Source: Henricia sp. BOLD:AAB3569
Lineage: Eukaryota; Echinodermata; Asteroidea; Spinulosida; Echinasteridae
DNA length: 64,000 nucleotides
NCBI GenBank assembly: GCA_037783545.1
Contig: JBBELK010000306.1
Coordinates: 310,001 to 374,000 of the forward strand
Direction of reading: 5' to 3'
Shown piece by piece: positions 8,388 through 18,100 of the stretch (positions within the stretch are counted from its first letter, which is position 1; each line of letters begins with the position of its first letter). The notes beneath the pieces were generated by a model that was given only the letters and a program-made list of their open reading frames with translations, was not told where the DNA came from and ran no database searches. Both the position numbers and the translations under genes were made by a program.

Positions 8388-8843
8388 TTAGGCAGCGTCG
8401 GGTGTGGCTGTATAGTCGAATCCGGGAATGGCAGTCCCTTGCTCGCAGTTGGTGCAGATGAAGGTTGACGCTGGTCTGTCTGTCTTGGTCCCGGCCTTTC
8501 TCATATGTCTCTTCACCTCGGACTGCTGGACGAGTGACTCTTTAAAGTTGCTGAGGCCCTCCAAAAATACCCACAAACAAATGGTCATGATTTCCGGTGT
8601 AACGGCCCCTGGCTTTTGAACGCGAAGGTTCCGTCGAATTAACGAAAGCCGTGGTGAAAAAACTTGACGTGTTTTGTCCTTCAAAACGCTGCTGACGCCT
8701 GACTGGTGGGCTCTTACGATTGCATAAGCCAGCAGGCTAGCGACCAAGTCCCCGCGTTTGTCACGTACACGGCGAATCAACGACCGTGTACAGCTAAGGA
8801 TGTAAGTTCCTAGATAATGGTCTTCATGGAGGGCCGGCTCCAA
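8388..8843 (-). CDS. Hypothetical 151-residue frame downstream of the kinase
   Basis: I do not recognise this frame. It has no membrane segment or signal peptide. It contains a short TFICTNCEQG near its end (a lone CxxC). It overlaps the 3' end of the kinase frame by 34 bp in another phase and stops just before the LINE ORF1-like region. It could be the degraded 3' part of the kinase gene, LINE-derived, or chance. Confidence 0.25.
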   Translation of the reverse strand: MEPALHEDHYLGTYILSCTRSLIRRVRDKRGDLVASLLAYAIVRAHQSGVSSVLKDKTRQVFSPRLSLIRRNLRVQKPGAVTPEIMTICLWVFLEGLSNFKESLVQQSEVKRHMRKAGTKTDRPASTFICTNCEQGTAIPGFDYTATPDAA

Positions 8844-9540
8844 GGCATCTTGTCATGGCAGCGATCACCCAACTGCCTGACCCAGTCGCTTAAAGTTAAA
8901 GAACAAACTTTGGCGATCTCCAACAAGATATAACCTAACGAGTAAATGTCGCCCTCTACACTGTAACCTCCCGTACCGGAAAACACCTCTCGTGGGACGT
9001 GCGGGAACCATTTGAAATTGGCCCGCTGTTCCTGCCGAGACAGGCGCATGGGGCCTTCCACTGTCCTGCAGGCCTGCCCAAGGTCAATGACCTTAGCTCG
9101 CCCCATGAATCCGTTCTTGTATAAGAGGACGTTGTTTGGTTTCAGATCACAGTGCAGGAAGCCCATGGAGTGTAGATAGTGAAGACCCTTGGCAATATCG
9201 ATTGCCATCCAGAGCCAGTTCCGCAGGAACCACATGTGCTGTCCTCTCCTTATGGCATCTGCTAAGGTTAGATTTTTCATAAAAGATCGATCCCCGATGA
9301 ATTCGAGTGCAATGGCTGGCAGCTGTCCAGGATTCCTGATGATGCCGTAGAGCTTGGGGAAGGCCCAGTGCTCCTGCGCTATTTGCATGGCCTTGACCTC
9401 TCGCCACACATCACCCTCGCTCGCCGCAACTTAAGTTGCAGGACTTCACAGCCACCAAAGGGCGCCCCGAACCGCGCAGGCGCATTAGGGTCACCTGACC
9501 GAAGGTTCCTCTGCCCAGTTTGATTGGCCGTGGAAAGTCC
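8810..9540 (-). pseudogene. Protein kinase domain, frameshifted and truncated
   Basis: Minus strand. The first segment has the glycine-rich loop IKLGRGTFGQV (about 9490-9525) and VAVK with the ATP-binding Lys (about 9455). A frameshift near 9415-9450 separates it from a 199-residue frame. In that frame: REVKAM (helix C, residues 3-8), HCDLKPNNVLL (86-96; catalytic D88, Asn93), VIDLG (107-111; the DFG motif as DLG, D109), HVPREVF (the APE region as PRE), EGDIYSLGYILLEIA (helix F, D154) and RPSM. The frame stops at a TAG where helix I should continue (the next codons read ELTSL), so this is probably a nonsense mutation. HCD replaces HRD, as in some non-RD Ser/Thr or tyrosine-kinase-like kinases. 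No intron is seen inside the domain. The N-terminus is lost at the tRNA array border. Confidence 0.8.
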
Positions 9541-9577
9541 TAAACGTGTGTACGATTGTAAGATCTCGTACTCTCAC
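9529..9577. repeat. tRNA-less partial unit at the array border
   Basis: CGTGGAAAGTCC then TAAACGTGTG are array spacer sequence. They are joined directly to a GATTGTAAGAT-like piece from the other side of the tRNA, so the tRNA itself is missing. CGTGGAAAGTCC also reads as kinase coding sequence on the minus strand, so the border cannot be placed more exactly than 9529-9541. Confidence 0.7.
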
Positions 9578-9654
9578 GTGGAAAGTCCTAAACGTGTGCA
9601 ATAACTTTAATACGGTGAGTCAAAATGGCCCTCTTAAAAACAACCAGACACTTG

Positions 9655-9726
9655 TAGCAGAGCGAGGTTTCGATCCTCGGACCTCAGGGTTATGGGCCCA
9701 GCACGCTTCCGCTGCGCCACTCTGCT
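9655..9726 (-). tRNA. tRNA-iMet(CAU), copy 1 (border copy, one stem mismatch)
   Basis: The leftmost copy that still has a tRNA. It has the full 72-nt fold but an A-to-T change on the minus strand in the 3' side of the anticodon stem (CCCTG instead of CCCAG), which breaks one pair. The A and B boxes and T-run are intact. Being the border copy, it is more diverged than inner copies. Confidence 0.85.
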
Positions 9727-9833
9727 TCCGTACTGTAAGATTTTTCGTGCTCTCACGTTGAAAGTCCTAAACGTGTGCAATAACTTTAATACGGTGAGTC
9801 AAAATGGCCCTCCTAAAGACAACCAGACACTTG

Positions 9834-9905
9834 TAGCAGAGCGAGGTTTCGATCCTCGGACCTATGGGTTATGGGCCTAGCACGCTTCCGCTGCGCCACT
9901 CTGCT
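9834..9905 (-). tRNA. tRNA-iMet(CAU), copy 2
   Basis: Exactly 179 bp from copy 1. It has two anticodon-stem changes (CTAGG on the 5' side, CCCAT on the 3' side), so it is probably weakened or non-functional. The downstream T-run is interrupted (GTCTTT in place of GTTTTT), which would weaken pol III termination. Confidence 0.75.
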
Positions 9906-10012
9906 TCCGTACTGTAAGATTTCTCGTGCTCTGACGTTGAAAGTCCTAAACGTGTGCAATAACTTTAATACGGTGAGTCAAAATGGCCCTCCTAAAAACA
10001 ACCAGACACTTG

Positions 10013-10084
10013 TAGCAGAGCGAGGTTTCGATCCTCGGACCTCTGGGTTATGGGCCCAGCACGCTTCCGCTGCGCCACTCTGCT
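10013..10084 (-). tRNA. tRNA-iMet(CAU), copy 3
   Basis: Matches the canonical 72-nt sequence of the array throughout. The spacer to its right carries the border-type CGTACTCTCACGTGG variant, 2 bp shorter than inner spacers. Confidence 0.9.
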
Positions 10085-10189
10085 TCCGTACTGTAAGATT
10101 TCGTACTCTCACGTGGAAGGTCCTAAACGTGTGCAATAACTTTAATACGGTGAGTCAAAATGGCCCTCCTAAAAACAACCAGACACTTG

Positions 10190-10261
10190 TAGCAGAGCGA
10201 GGTTTCGATCCTCGGACCTCTGGGTTATGGGCCCAGCACGCTTCCGTTGCGCCACTCTGCT
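10190..10261 (-). tRNA. tRNA-iMet(CAU), copy 4
   Basis: Canonical except for one change in the A-box/D-loop (GCGCAACGG instead of GCGCAGCGG on the minus strand). That alters one of the conserved G residues of the D loop and could weaken both folding and TFIIIC binding. Confidence 0.85.
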
Positions 10262-10366
10262 TCCGTACTGTACGATTTCGTACTCTCACGTGGAAAGTCC
10301 TAAACGTGTGCAATAACTTTAATACGGTGAGTCAAAATGGCCCTCCTAAAAACAACCAGACACTTG

Positions 10367-10438
10367 TAGCAGAGCGAGGTTTCGATCCTCGGACCTCTGG
10401 GTTATGGGCCCAGCACGCTTCCGCTGCGCCACTCTGCT
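10367..10438 (-). tRNA. tRNA-iMet(CAU), copy 5
   Basis: Canonical tRNA body. It lies in a 177-bp-step border unit. Confidence 0.9.
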
Positions 10439-10544
10439 TCCGTACTGTAAGATTTCTCGTGCTCTACGTGGAAACTCCTAAACGTGTGCAATAACTTTAA
10501 TACGGTGATTCAAAATGGTACTCCTCAAAACAACCAGACACTTG

Positions 10545-10616
10545 TAGCAGAGCGAGGTTTCGATCCTCGGACCTCTGGGTTATGGGCCCAGCACGCTTCC
10601 GCTGCGCCACTCTGCT
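10545..10616 (-). tRNA. tRNA-iMet(CAU), copy 6
   Basis: Canonical tRNA body. The spacer downstream of the tRNA (10484-10544) has several private changes (GATTCAAAATGGTACTCC), including a T-run reduced to four, consistent with a less homogenised border. Confidence 0.88.
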
Positions 10617-13600
10617 TCTGTACTGTAAGATTTTTCGTGCTCTCACGTTGAAAGTCCTAAACGTGTGCAATAACTTTAATACGGTGAGTCAAAATGGTCC
10701 TCCTAAAAACAACCAGACACTTGTAGCAGAGCGAGGTTTCGATCCTCGGACCTCTGGGTTATGGGCCCAGCACGCTTCCGCTGCGCCACTCTGCTTCCGT
10801 ACTGTAAGATTTTTCGTGCTCTCACGTTGAAAGTCCTAAACGTGTGCAATAACTTTAATACGGTGAGTCAAAATGGCCCTCCTAAAAACAACCAGACACT
10901 TGTAGCAGAGCGAGGTTTCGATCCTCGGACCTCTGGGTTATGGGCCCAGCACGCTTCCGCTGCGCCACTCTGCTTCCGTACTGTAAGATTTTTCGTGCTC
11001 TCACGTTGAAAGTCCTAAACGTGTGCAATAACTTTAATACGGTGAGTCAAAATGGCCCTCCTAAAAACAACCAGACACTTGTAGCAGAGCGAGGTTTCGA
11101 TCCTCGGACCTCTGGGTTATGGGACCAGCACGCTTCCGCTGCGCCACTCTGCTTCCGTACTGTAAGATTTTTCGTGCTCTCACGTTGAAAGTCCTAAACG
11201 TGTGCAATAACTTTAATACGGTGAGTCAAAATGGCCCTCCTAAAAACAACCAGACACTTGTAGCAGAGCGAGGTTTCGATCCTCGGACCTCTGGGTTATG
11301 GGCCCAGCACGCTTCCGCTGCGCCACTCTGCTTCCGTACTGTAAGATTTTTCGTGCTCTCACGTTGAAAGTCCTAAACGTGTGCAATAACTTTAATACGG
11401 TGGGTCAAAATGGCCCTCCTAAAAACAACCAGACACTTGTAGCAGAGCGAGGTTTCGATCCTCGGACCTCTGGGTTATGGGCCCAGCACGCTTCCACTGC
11501 GCCACTCTGCTTCCGTACTGTAAGATTTTTCGTGCTCTCACGTTGAAAGTCCTTAACGTGTGCAATAACTTTAATACGGTGAGTCAAAATGGCCCTCCTA
11601 AAAACAACCAGACACTTGTAGCAGAGCGAGGTTTCGATCCTCGGACCTCTGGCTTATGGGCCCAGCACGCTTCCGCTGCGCCACTCTGCTTCCGTACTGT
11701 AAGATTTTTCGTGCTCTCACATTGAAAGTCCTAAACGTGTGCAATAACTTTAATACGGTGAGTCAAAATGGCCCTCCTAAAAACAACCAGACACTTGTAG
11801 CAGAGCGAGGTTTCGGTCCTCGGACCTCTGGGTTATGGGCCCAGCACGCTTCCGCTGCGCCACTCTGCTTCCGTACTGTAAGATTTTTCGTGCTCTCACG
11901 TTGAAAGTCCTAAACGTGTGCAATAACTTTAATACGGTGAGTCAAAATGGCCCTCCTAAAAACAACCAGACACTTGTAGCAGAGCGAGGTTTCGATCCTC
12001 GGACCTCTGGGTTATGGGCTCAGCACGCTTCCGCTGCGCCACTCTGCTTCTGTGCTGTAAGATTTTTCGTGCTCTCACGTTGAAAGTCCTAAACGTGTGC
12101 GATAACTTTAATACGGTGAGTCAAAATGGCCCTCCTAAAAACAACCAGACACTTGTAGCAGAGCGAGGTTTCGATCCTCGGACCTCTGGGTTATGGGCCC
12201 AGCACGCTTCCGCTGCGTCACTCTGCTTCCGTACTGTAAGATTTTTCGTGCTCTCACGTTGAAAGTCCTAAACGTGTGCAATAACTTTAATACGGTGAGT
12301 CAAAATGGCCCTCCTAAAAACCACCAGACACTTGTAGCAGAGCGAGGTTTCGATCCTCGGACCTCTGGGTTATGGGCCCAGCACGCTTCCGCTGCGCCAC
12401 TCTGCTTCCGTACTGTAAAATTTTTCGTACTCTCACGTTGAAAGTCCTAAACGTGTGCAATAACTTTAATACGGTGAGTCAAAATGGCCCTCCTAAAAAC
12501 AACCAGACACTTGTAGCAGAGCGAGGTTTCGATCCTCGGACCTCTGGGTTATGGGCCCAGCACGCTTCCGCTGCGCCACTCTGCTTCCGTACTGTAAGAT
12601 TTTTCGTGCTCTCACGTTGAAAGTCCTAAACGTGTGCAATAACTTTAATACGGTGAGTCAAAATGGCCCTCCTAAAAACAACCAGACACTTGTAGCAGAG
12701 CGAGGTTTCGATCCTCGGACCTCTGGGTTATGGGCCCAGCACGCTTCCGCTGCGCCACTCTGCTTCCGTACTGTAAGATTTTTTGTGCTCTCACGTTGAA
12801 AGTCCTAAACGTGTGCAATAACTTTAATACGGTGAGTCAAAATGGCCCTCCTAAAAACAACCAGACACTTGTAGCAGAGCGAGGTTTCGATCCTCGGACC
12901 TCTGGGTTATGGGCCCAGCACGCTTCCGCTGCGCCACTCTGCTTCCGTACTGTAAGATTTTTCGAGCTCTCACGTTGAAAGTCCTAAACGTGTGCAATAA
13001 CTTTAATACGGTGAGTCAAAATGGCCCTCCTAAAAACAACCAGACACTTGTAGCAGAGCGAGGTTTCGATCCTCGGACCTCTGGGTTATGGGCCCAGCAC
13101 GCTTCCGCTGCGCCACTCTGCTTCCGTACTGTAAGATTTTTCGTGCTCTCACGTTGAAAGTCCTAAACGTGTGCAATAACTTTAATACGGTGAGTCAAAA
13201 TGGCCCTCCTAAAAACAACCAGACACTTGTAGCAGAGCGAGGTTTCGATCCTCGGACCTCTGGGTTATGGGCCCAGCACGCTTCCGCTGCGCCACTCCGC
13301 TTCCGTACTGTAAGATTGTTCGTGCTCTCACGTTGAAAGTCCTAAACGTGTGCAATAACTTTAATACGGTGAGTCAAAATGGCCCTCCTAAAAACAACCA
13401 GACACTTCTAGCAGAGCGAGGTTTCGATCCTCGGACCTCTGGGTTATGGGCCCAGCACGCTTCCGCTGCGCGACTCTGCTTCCGTACTGTAAGATTTTTC
13501 GTACTCTCACGTTGAAAGTCCTAAACGTGTGCAATAACTTTAATACGGTGAGTCAAAATGGCCCTCCTAAAAACAACCAGACACTTGTAGCAGAGCGAGG

Positions 13601-14124
13601 TTTCGATCCTCGGACCTCTGGGTTATGGGCCCAGCACGCTTCCGCTGCGCCACTCTGCTTCCGTACTGTAAGATTTTTCGTGCTCTCACGTTGAAAGTCC
13701 TAAACGTGTGCAATAACTTTAATACGGTGAGTCAAAATGGCCCTCCTAAAAACAACCAGACACTTGTAGCAGACCGAGGTTTCGATCCTCGGACCTCTGG
13801 GTTATGGGCCCAGCACGCTTCCGCTGCGCCACTCTGCTTCCGTACTGTAAGATTTTTCGTGCTCTCACGTTGAAAGTCCTAAACGTGTGCAATAACTTTA
13901 ATACGGTGAGTCAAAATGGCCCTCCTAAAAACAACCAGACACTTGTAGCAGAGCGAAGTTTCGATCCTCGGACCTCTGGGTTATGGGCCCAGCACGCTTC
14001 CGCTGCGCCACTCTGCTTCCGTACTGTAAGATTTTTCGTGCTCTCACGTTGAAAGTCCTAAACGTGTGCAATAACTTTAATACGGTGAGTCAAAATGGCC
14101 CTCCTAAAAACAACCAGACACTTG

Positions 14125-14196
14125 TAGCAGAGCGAGGTTTCGATCCTCGGACCTCTGGGTTATTGGCCCAGCACGCTTCCGCTGCGCCACTCTGCT
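14125..14196 (-). tRNA. Initiator-type tRNA with anticodon changed to AAU
   Basis: The plus strand reads TTATTGGCCC where other copies read TTATGGGCCC. On the tRNA the loop is CCAAUAA instead of CCCAUAA, giving anticodon AAU (Ile) on an initiator body. The rest is canonical. Confidence 0.8.
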
Positions 14197-14463
14197 TCCG
14201 TACTGTAAGATTTTTCGTGCTCTCACGTTGAAAGTCCTAAACGTGTGCAATAACTTTAATACGGTGAGTCAAAATGGCCCTCCTAAAAACAACCAGACAC
14301 TTGTAGCAGAGCGAGGTTTCGATCCTCGGACCTCTGGGTTATGGGCCCAGCACGCTTCCGCTGCGCCACTCTGCTTCCGTACTGTAAGATTGTTCGTGCT
14401 CTCACGTTGAAAGTCCTAAACGTGTGCAATAACTTTAATACGGTGAGTCAAAATGGCCCTCCT

Positions 14464-14468
14464 AAAAA
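14464..14468 (-). terminator. Pol III terminator T5 (representative, one per unit)
   Basis: On the minus strand the trailer CAAGTGTCTGGTTG is followed by TTTTT 15-19 nt after the tRNA 3' end. A second TTTT (in CCATTTTGAC) lies about 12 nt further on. The same arrangement occurs in nearly every unit of the array, so each copy looks like an independent transcription unit with a 14-19 nt trailer. Confidence 0.85.
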
Positions 14469-14482
14469 CAACCAGACACTTG

Positions 14483-14554
14483 TAGCAGAGCGAGGTTTCG
14501 ATCCTCGGACCTCTGGGTTATGGGCCCAGCACGCTTCCGCTGCGCCACTCTGCT
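14483..14554 (-). tRNA. tRNA-iMet(CAU), canonical reference copy
   Basis: Initiator methionine tRNA delivers Met to the start codon with eIF2. Fold read on the minus strand: acceptor stem AGCAGAG/CTCTGCT, a perfect 7 bp with A1:U72, discriminator A; D stem GCGC/GCGT; anticodon stem CTGGG/CCCAG with loop CCCATAA, anticodon CAT and C33; variable loop AGGTC; T stem CGAGG/CCTCG with loop ATCGAAA. A1:U72, three G:C pairs next to the anticodon loop, and A54/A60 in the T loop (no ribothymidine site) are initiator hallmarks and exclude elongator Met. C33 is usual for animal initiators. The A box (TGGCGCAGCGG) and B box (GGATCGAAACC) are intact, there is no intron, and CCA is not encoded, as expected for a nuclear gene. 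The body equals vertebrate initiators as I recall them, except for the T stem and neighbouring bases. Confidence 0.97.
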
Positions 14555-15197
14555 TCCGTACTGTAAGATTTTTCGTGCTCTCACGTTGAAAGTCCTAAAC
14601 GTGTGCAATAACTTTAATACGGTGAGTCAAAATGGCCCTCCTAAAAACAACCAGACACTTGTAGCAGAGCGAGGTTTCGATCCTCGGACCTCTGGGTTAT
14701 GGGCCCAGCACGCTTCCGCTGCGCCACTCTGCTTCCGTACTGTAAGATTTTTCGTGCTCTCACGTTGAAAGTCCTAAACGTGTGCAATAACTTTAATACG
14801 GTGAGTCAAAATGGCCCTCCTAAAAACAACCAGACACTTGTAGCAGAGCGAGGTTTCGATCCTCGGACCTCTGGGTTATGGGCCCAGCACGCTTCCGCTG
14901 CGCCACTCTGCTTCCGTACTGTAAGATTTTTCGTGCTCTCACGTTGAAAGTCCTAAACGTGTGCAATAACTTTAATACGGTGAGTCAAAATGGCCCTCCT
15001 AAAAACAACCAGACACTTGTAGCAGAGCGAGGTTTCGATCCTCGGACCTCTGGGTTATGGGCCCAGCACGCTTCCGCTGCGCCCTCTGCTTCCGTACTGT
15101 AAGATTTTTCGTGCTCTCACGTTTAAAGTCCTAAACGTGTGCAATAACTTTAATACGGTGAGTCAAAATGGCCCTCCTAAAAACAACCAGACACTTG

Positions 15198-18100
15198 TAG
15201 CAGAGCGAGGTTTCGATCCTCGGACCTCTAGGTTATGGGCCCAGCACGCTTCCGCTGCGCCACTCTGCTTCCGTACTGTAAGATTTTTCGTGCTCTCACG
15301 TTGAAAGTCCTAAACGTGTGCAATAACTTTAATACGGTGAGTCAAAATGGCCCTCCTAAAAACAACCAGACACTTGTAGCAGAGCGAGGTTTCGATCCTC
15401 GGACCTCTGGGTTATGGGCCCAGAACGCTTCCGCTGCGCCACTCTGCTTCCGTACTGTAAGATTTGTCGTGCTCTCACGTTGAAAGTCCTAAACGTGTGC
15501 AATAACTTTAATACGGTGAGTCAAAATGGCCCTCCTAAAAACAACCAGACACTTGTAGCAGAGCGAGGTTTCGATTCTTCGGACCTCTGGGCCCAGCACG
15601 CTTCCGCTGCGCCACTATGCTTCCGTACTGTAAGATTTTTCGTGCTCTCACGTTGAAAGTCCTAAACGTGTGCAATAACTTTAATACGGTGGGTCAAAAT
15701 GGCCCTCCTAAAAACAACCAGACACTTGTAGCAGAGCGAGGTTTCGATCCTCGGACCTCTGGGTTATGGGCCCAGCACGCTTCCGCTGCGCCACTCTGCT
15801 TCCGTACTGTAAGATTTTTCGGGCTCTCACGTTGAAAGTCCTAAACGTGTGCAATAACTTTAATACGGTGAGTCAAAATGGCCCTCCTAAAAACAACCAG
15901 ACACTTGTAGCAGAGCGAGGTTTCGATCCTCGGACCTCTGGGTTATGGGCCCAGCACGCTTCCGCTGCGCCACTCTGCTTCCGTACTGTAAGATTTTTCG
16001 TGCTCTCACGTTGAAAGTCCTAAACGTGTGCAATAACTTTAATACGGTGAGTCAAAATGGCCCTCCTAAAAACAACCAGACACTTGTAGCAGAGCGAGGT
16101 TTCGATCCTCGGACCTCTGGGCCCAGCACGCTTCCGCTGCGCCACTCTGCTTCCGTACTGTAAGATTTTTCGTGCTCTCACGTTGAAAGTCCTAAACGTG
16201 TGCAATAACTTTAATACGGTGAGTCAAAATGGCCCTCCTAAAAACAACCAGACACTTGTAGCAGAGCGAGGATTCGATCATCGGACCTCTGGGTTATGGG
16301 CCCAGCACGCTTCCGCTGCGCCACTCTGCTTCCGTACTGTAAGATTTTTCGTGCTCTCACGTTGAAAGTCCTAAACGTGTGCAATAACTTTAATACGGTG
16401 AGTCAAAATGGCCCTCCTAAAAACAACTAGACACTTGTAGCAGAGCGAGGTTTTGATTCTCGGACCTCTGGGTTATGGGCCCAGCACGCTTCCGCTGCGC
16501 CACTCTGCTTCCGTACTGTAAGATTTTTCGTGCTCTCACGTTAAAAGTCCTAAACGTGTGCAATAACTTTAATACGGTGGGTCAAAATGGACCTCCTAAA
16601 AACAACCAGACACTTGTAGCAGAGCGAGGTTTCGATCCTCGGACCTCTGGGTTATGGGCCCAGCACGCTTCCGCTGCGCAACTCTGCTTCCGTACTGTAA
16701 GATTTTTCGTGCTCTCACGTTGAAAGTCCTAAACGTGTGCAATAACTTTAATACGGTGAGTCAAAATGGCCCTCCTAAAAACAACCAGACACTTGTAGCA
16801 GAGCGAGGTTTCGATCCTCGGACCTCTGGGTTATGGGCCCAGCACGCTTCCGCTGCGCCACTCTGCTTCCGTACTGTAAGATTTTTCGTGCTCTCACGTT
16901 GAAAGTCCAAAACGTGTGCAATAACTTTAATACGGTGAGTCAAAATGGCCCTCCTAAAAACAACCAGACACTTGTAGCAGAGCGAGGTTTCGATCCTCGG
17001 ACCTCTGGGTTATGGGCCCAGCACGCTTCCGCTGCGCCACTCTGCTTCCGTACTGTAAGATTTTTCGTGCTCTCACGTTGAAAGTCCTAAACGTGTGCAA
17101 TAACTTTAATACGGTGAGTCAAAGTGGCCCTCCTAAAAACAACCAGACACTTGTAGCAGAGCGAGGTTTCGATCCTCGGACCTCTGGGTTATGGGCCCAG
17201 CACGCTTCCGCTGCGCCACTCTGCTTCCGTACTGTAAGATTTTTCGTGCTCTCACGTTGAAAGTCCTAAACGTGTGCAATAACTTTAATACGGTGAGTCA
17301 AAATGGCCCTCCTAAAAACAACCAGACACTTGTAGCAGAGCAAGGTTTCGATCCTCGGACCTCTGGGTTATGGGCCCAGCACGCTTCCGCTGCGCCACTC
17401 TGCTTCCGTACTGTAAGATTTTTCGTGCTCTCACGTTAAAGTCCTAAACGTGTGCAATAACTTTAATACGGTGGGTCAAAATGGCCCTCCTAAAAACAAC
17501 CAGACACTTGTAGCAGAGCGAGGTTTCGATCCTCGGACCTCTGGGTTATGGGCCCAGCACGCTTCCGCTGCGCCACTCTGCTTCCGTACTGTAAGATTTT
17601 TCGTGCTCTCACGTTGAAAGTCCTAAACGTGTGCAATAACTTTAATACGGTGAGTCAAAATGGCCCTCCTAAAAACAACCAGACACTTGTAGCAGAGCGA
17701 GGTTTCGATCCTCGGACCTCTGGGTTATGGGCCCAGCACGCTTCCGCTGCGCCACTCTGCTTCCGTACTGTAAGATTTTTCGTGCTCTCACGTTGAAAGT
17801 CCTAAACGTGTGCAATAACTTTAATACGGTGAGTCAAAATGGCCCTCCTAAAAACAACCAGACACTTGTAGCAGAGCGAGGTTTCGATCCTCGGACCTCT
17901 GGGTTATGGGCCCAGCACGCTTCCGCTGCGCCACTCTGCTTCCGTACTGTAAGATTTTTCGTGCTCTCACGTTGAAAGTCCTAAACGTGTGCAATAACTT
18001 TAATACGGTGAGTCAAAATGGCCCTCCTAAAAACAACCAGACACTTGTAGCAGAGCGAGGTTTCGATCCTCGGACCTCTGGGTTATGGGCCCAGCACGCG

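Larger units (their letters stand above)
10724..15090 (-). tRNA. 25 tRNA-iMet(CAU) genes, regular 179-bp block
   Basis: Copies 7-31. The first spans 10724-10795 and each next one starts exactly 179 bp further on (10903, 11082 and so on to 15020). Most are canonical; scattered single changes are private to one copy. Examples are GGGACC on the anticodon stem near 11123, a stem change near 11653, and a T-arm change near 11816. The copy at 14125 has a changed anticodon and is listed separately. The last copy (15020-15090) lacks one base in the acceptor/A-box region (CGCCCTCTG on the plus strand). The lack of shared markers suggests an older, point-mutating section without recent block duplication. 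Confidence 0.93.

Noticed and set aside
7709..8461. Plus-strand frames opposite the LINE ORF1 and endonuclease region
   Set aside because: They are antisense to segments with clear LINE motifs and show no motif of their own.
14483..14554. Elongator tRNA-Met
   Set aside because: A1:U72, the three G:C pairs flanking the anticodon loop, C33 and the AUCGAAA T loop identify an initiator.
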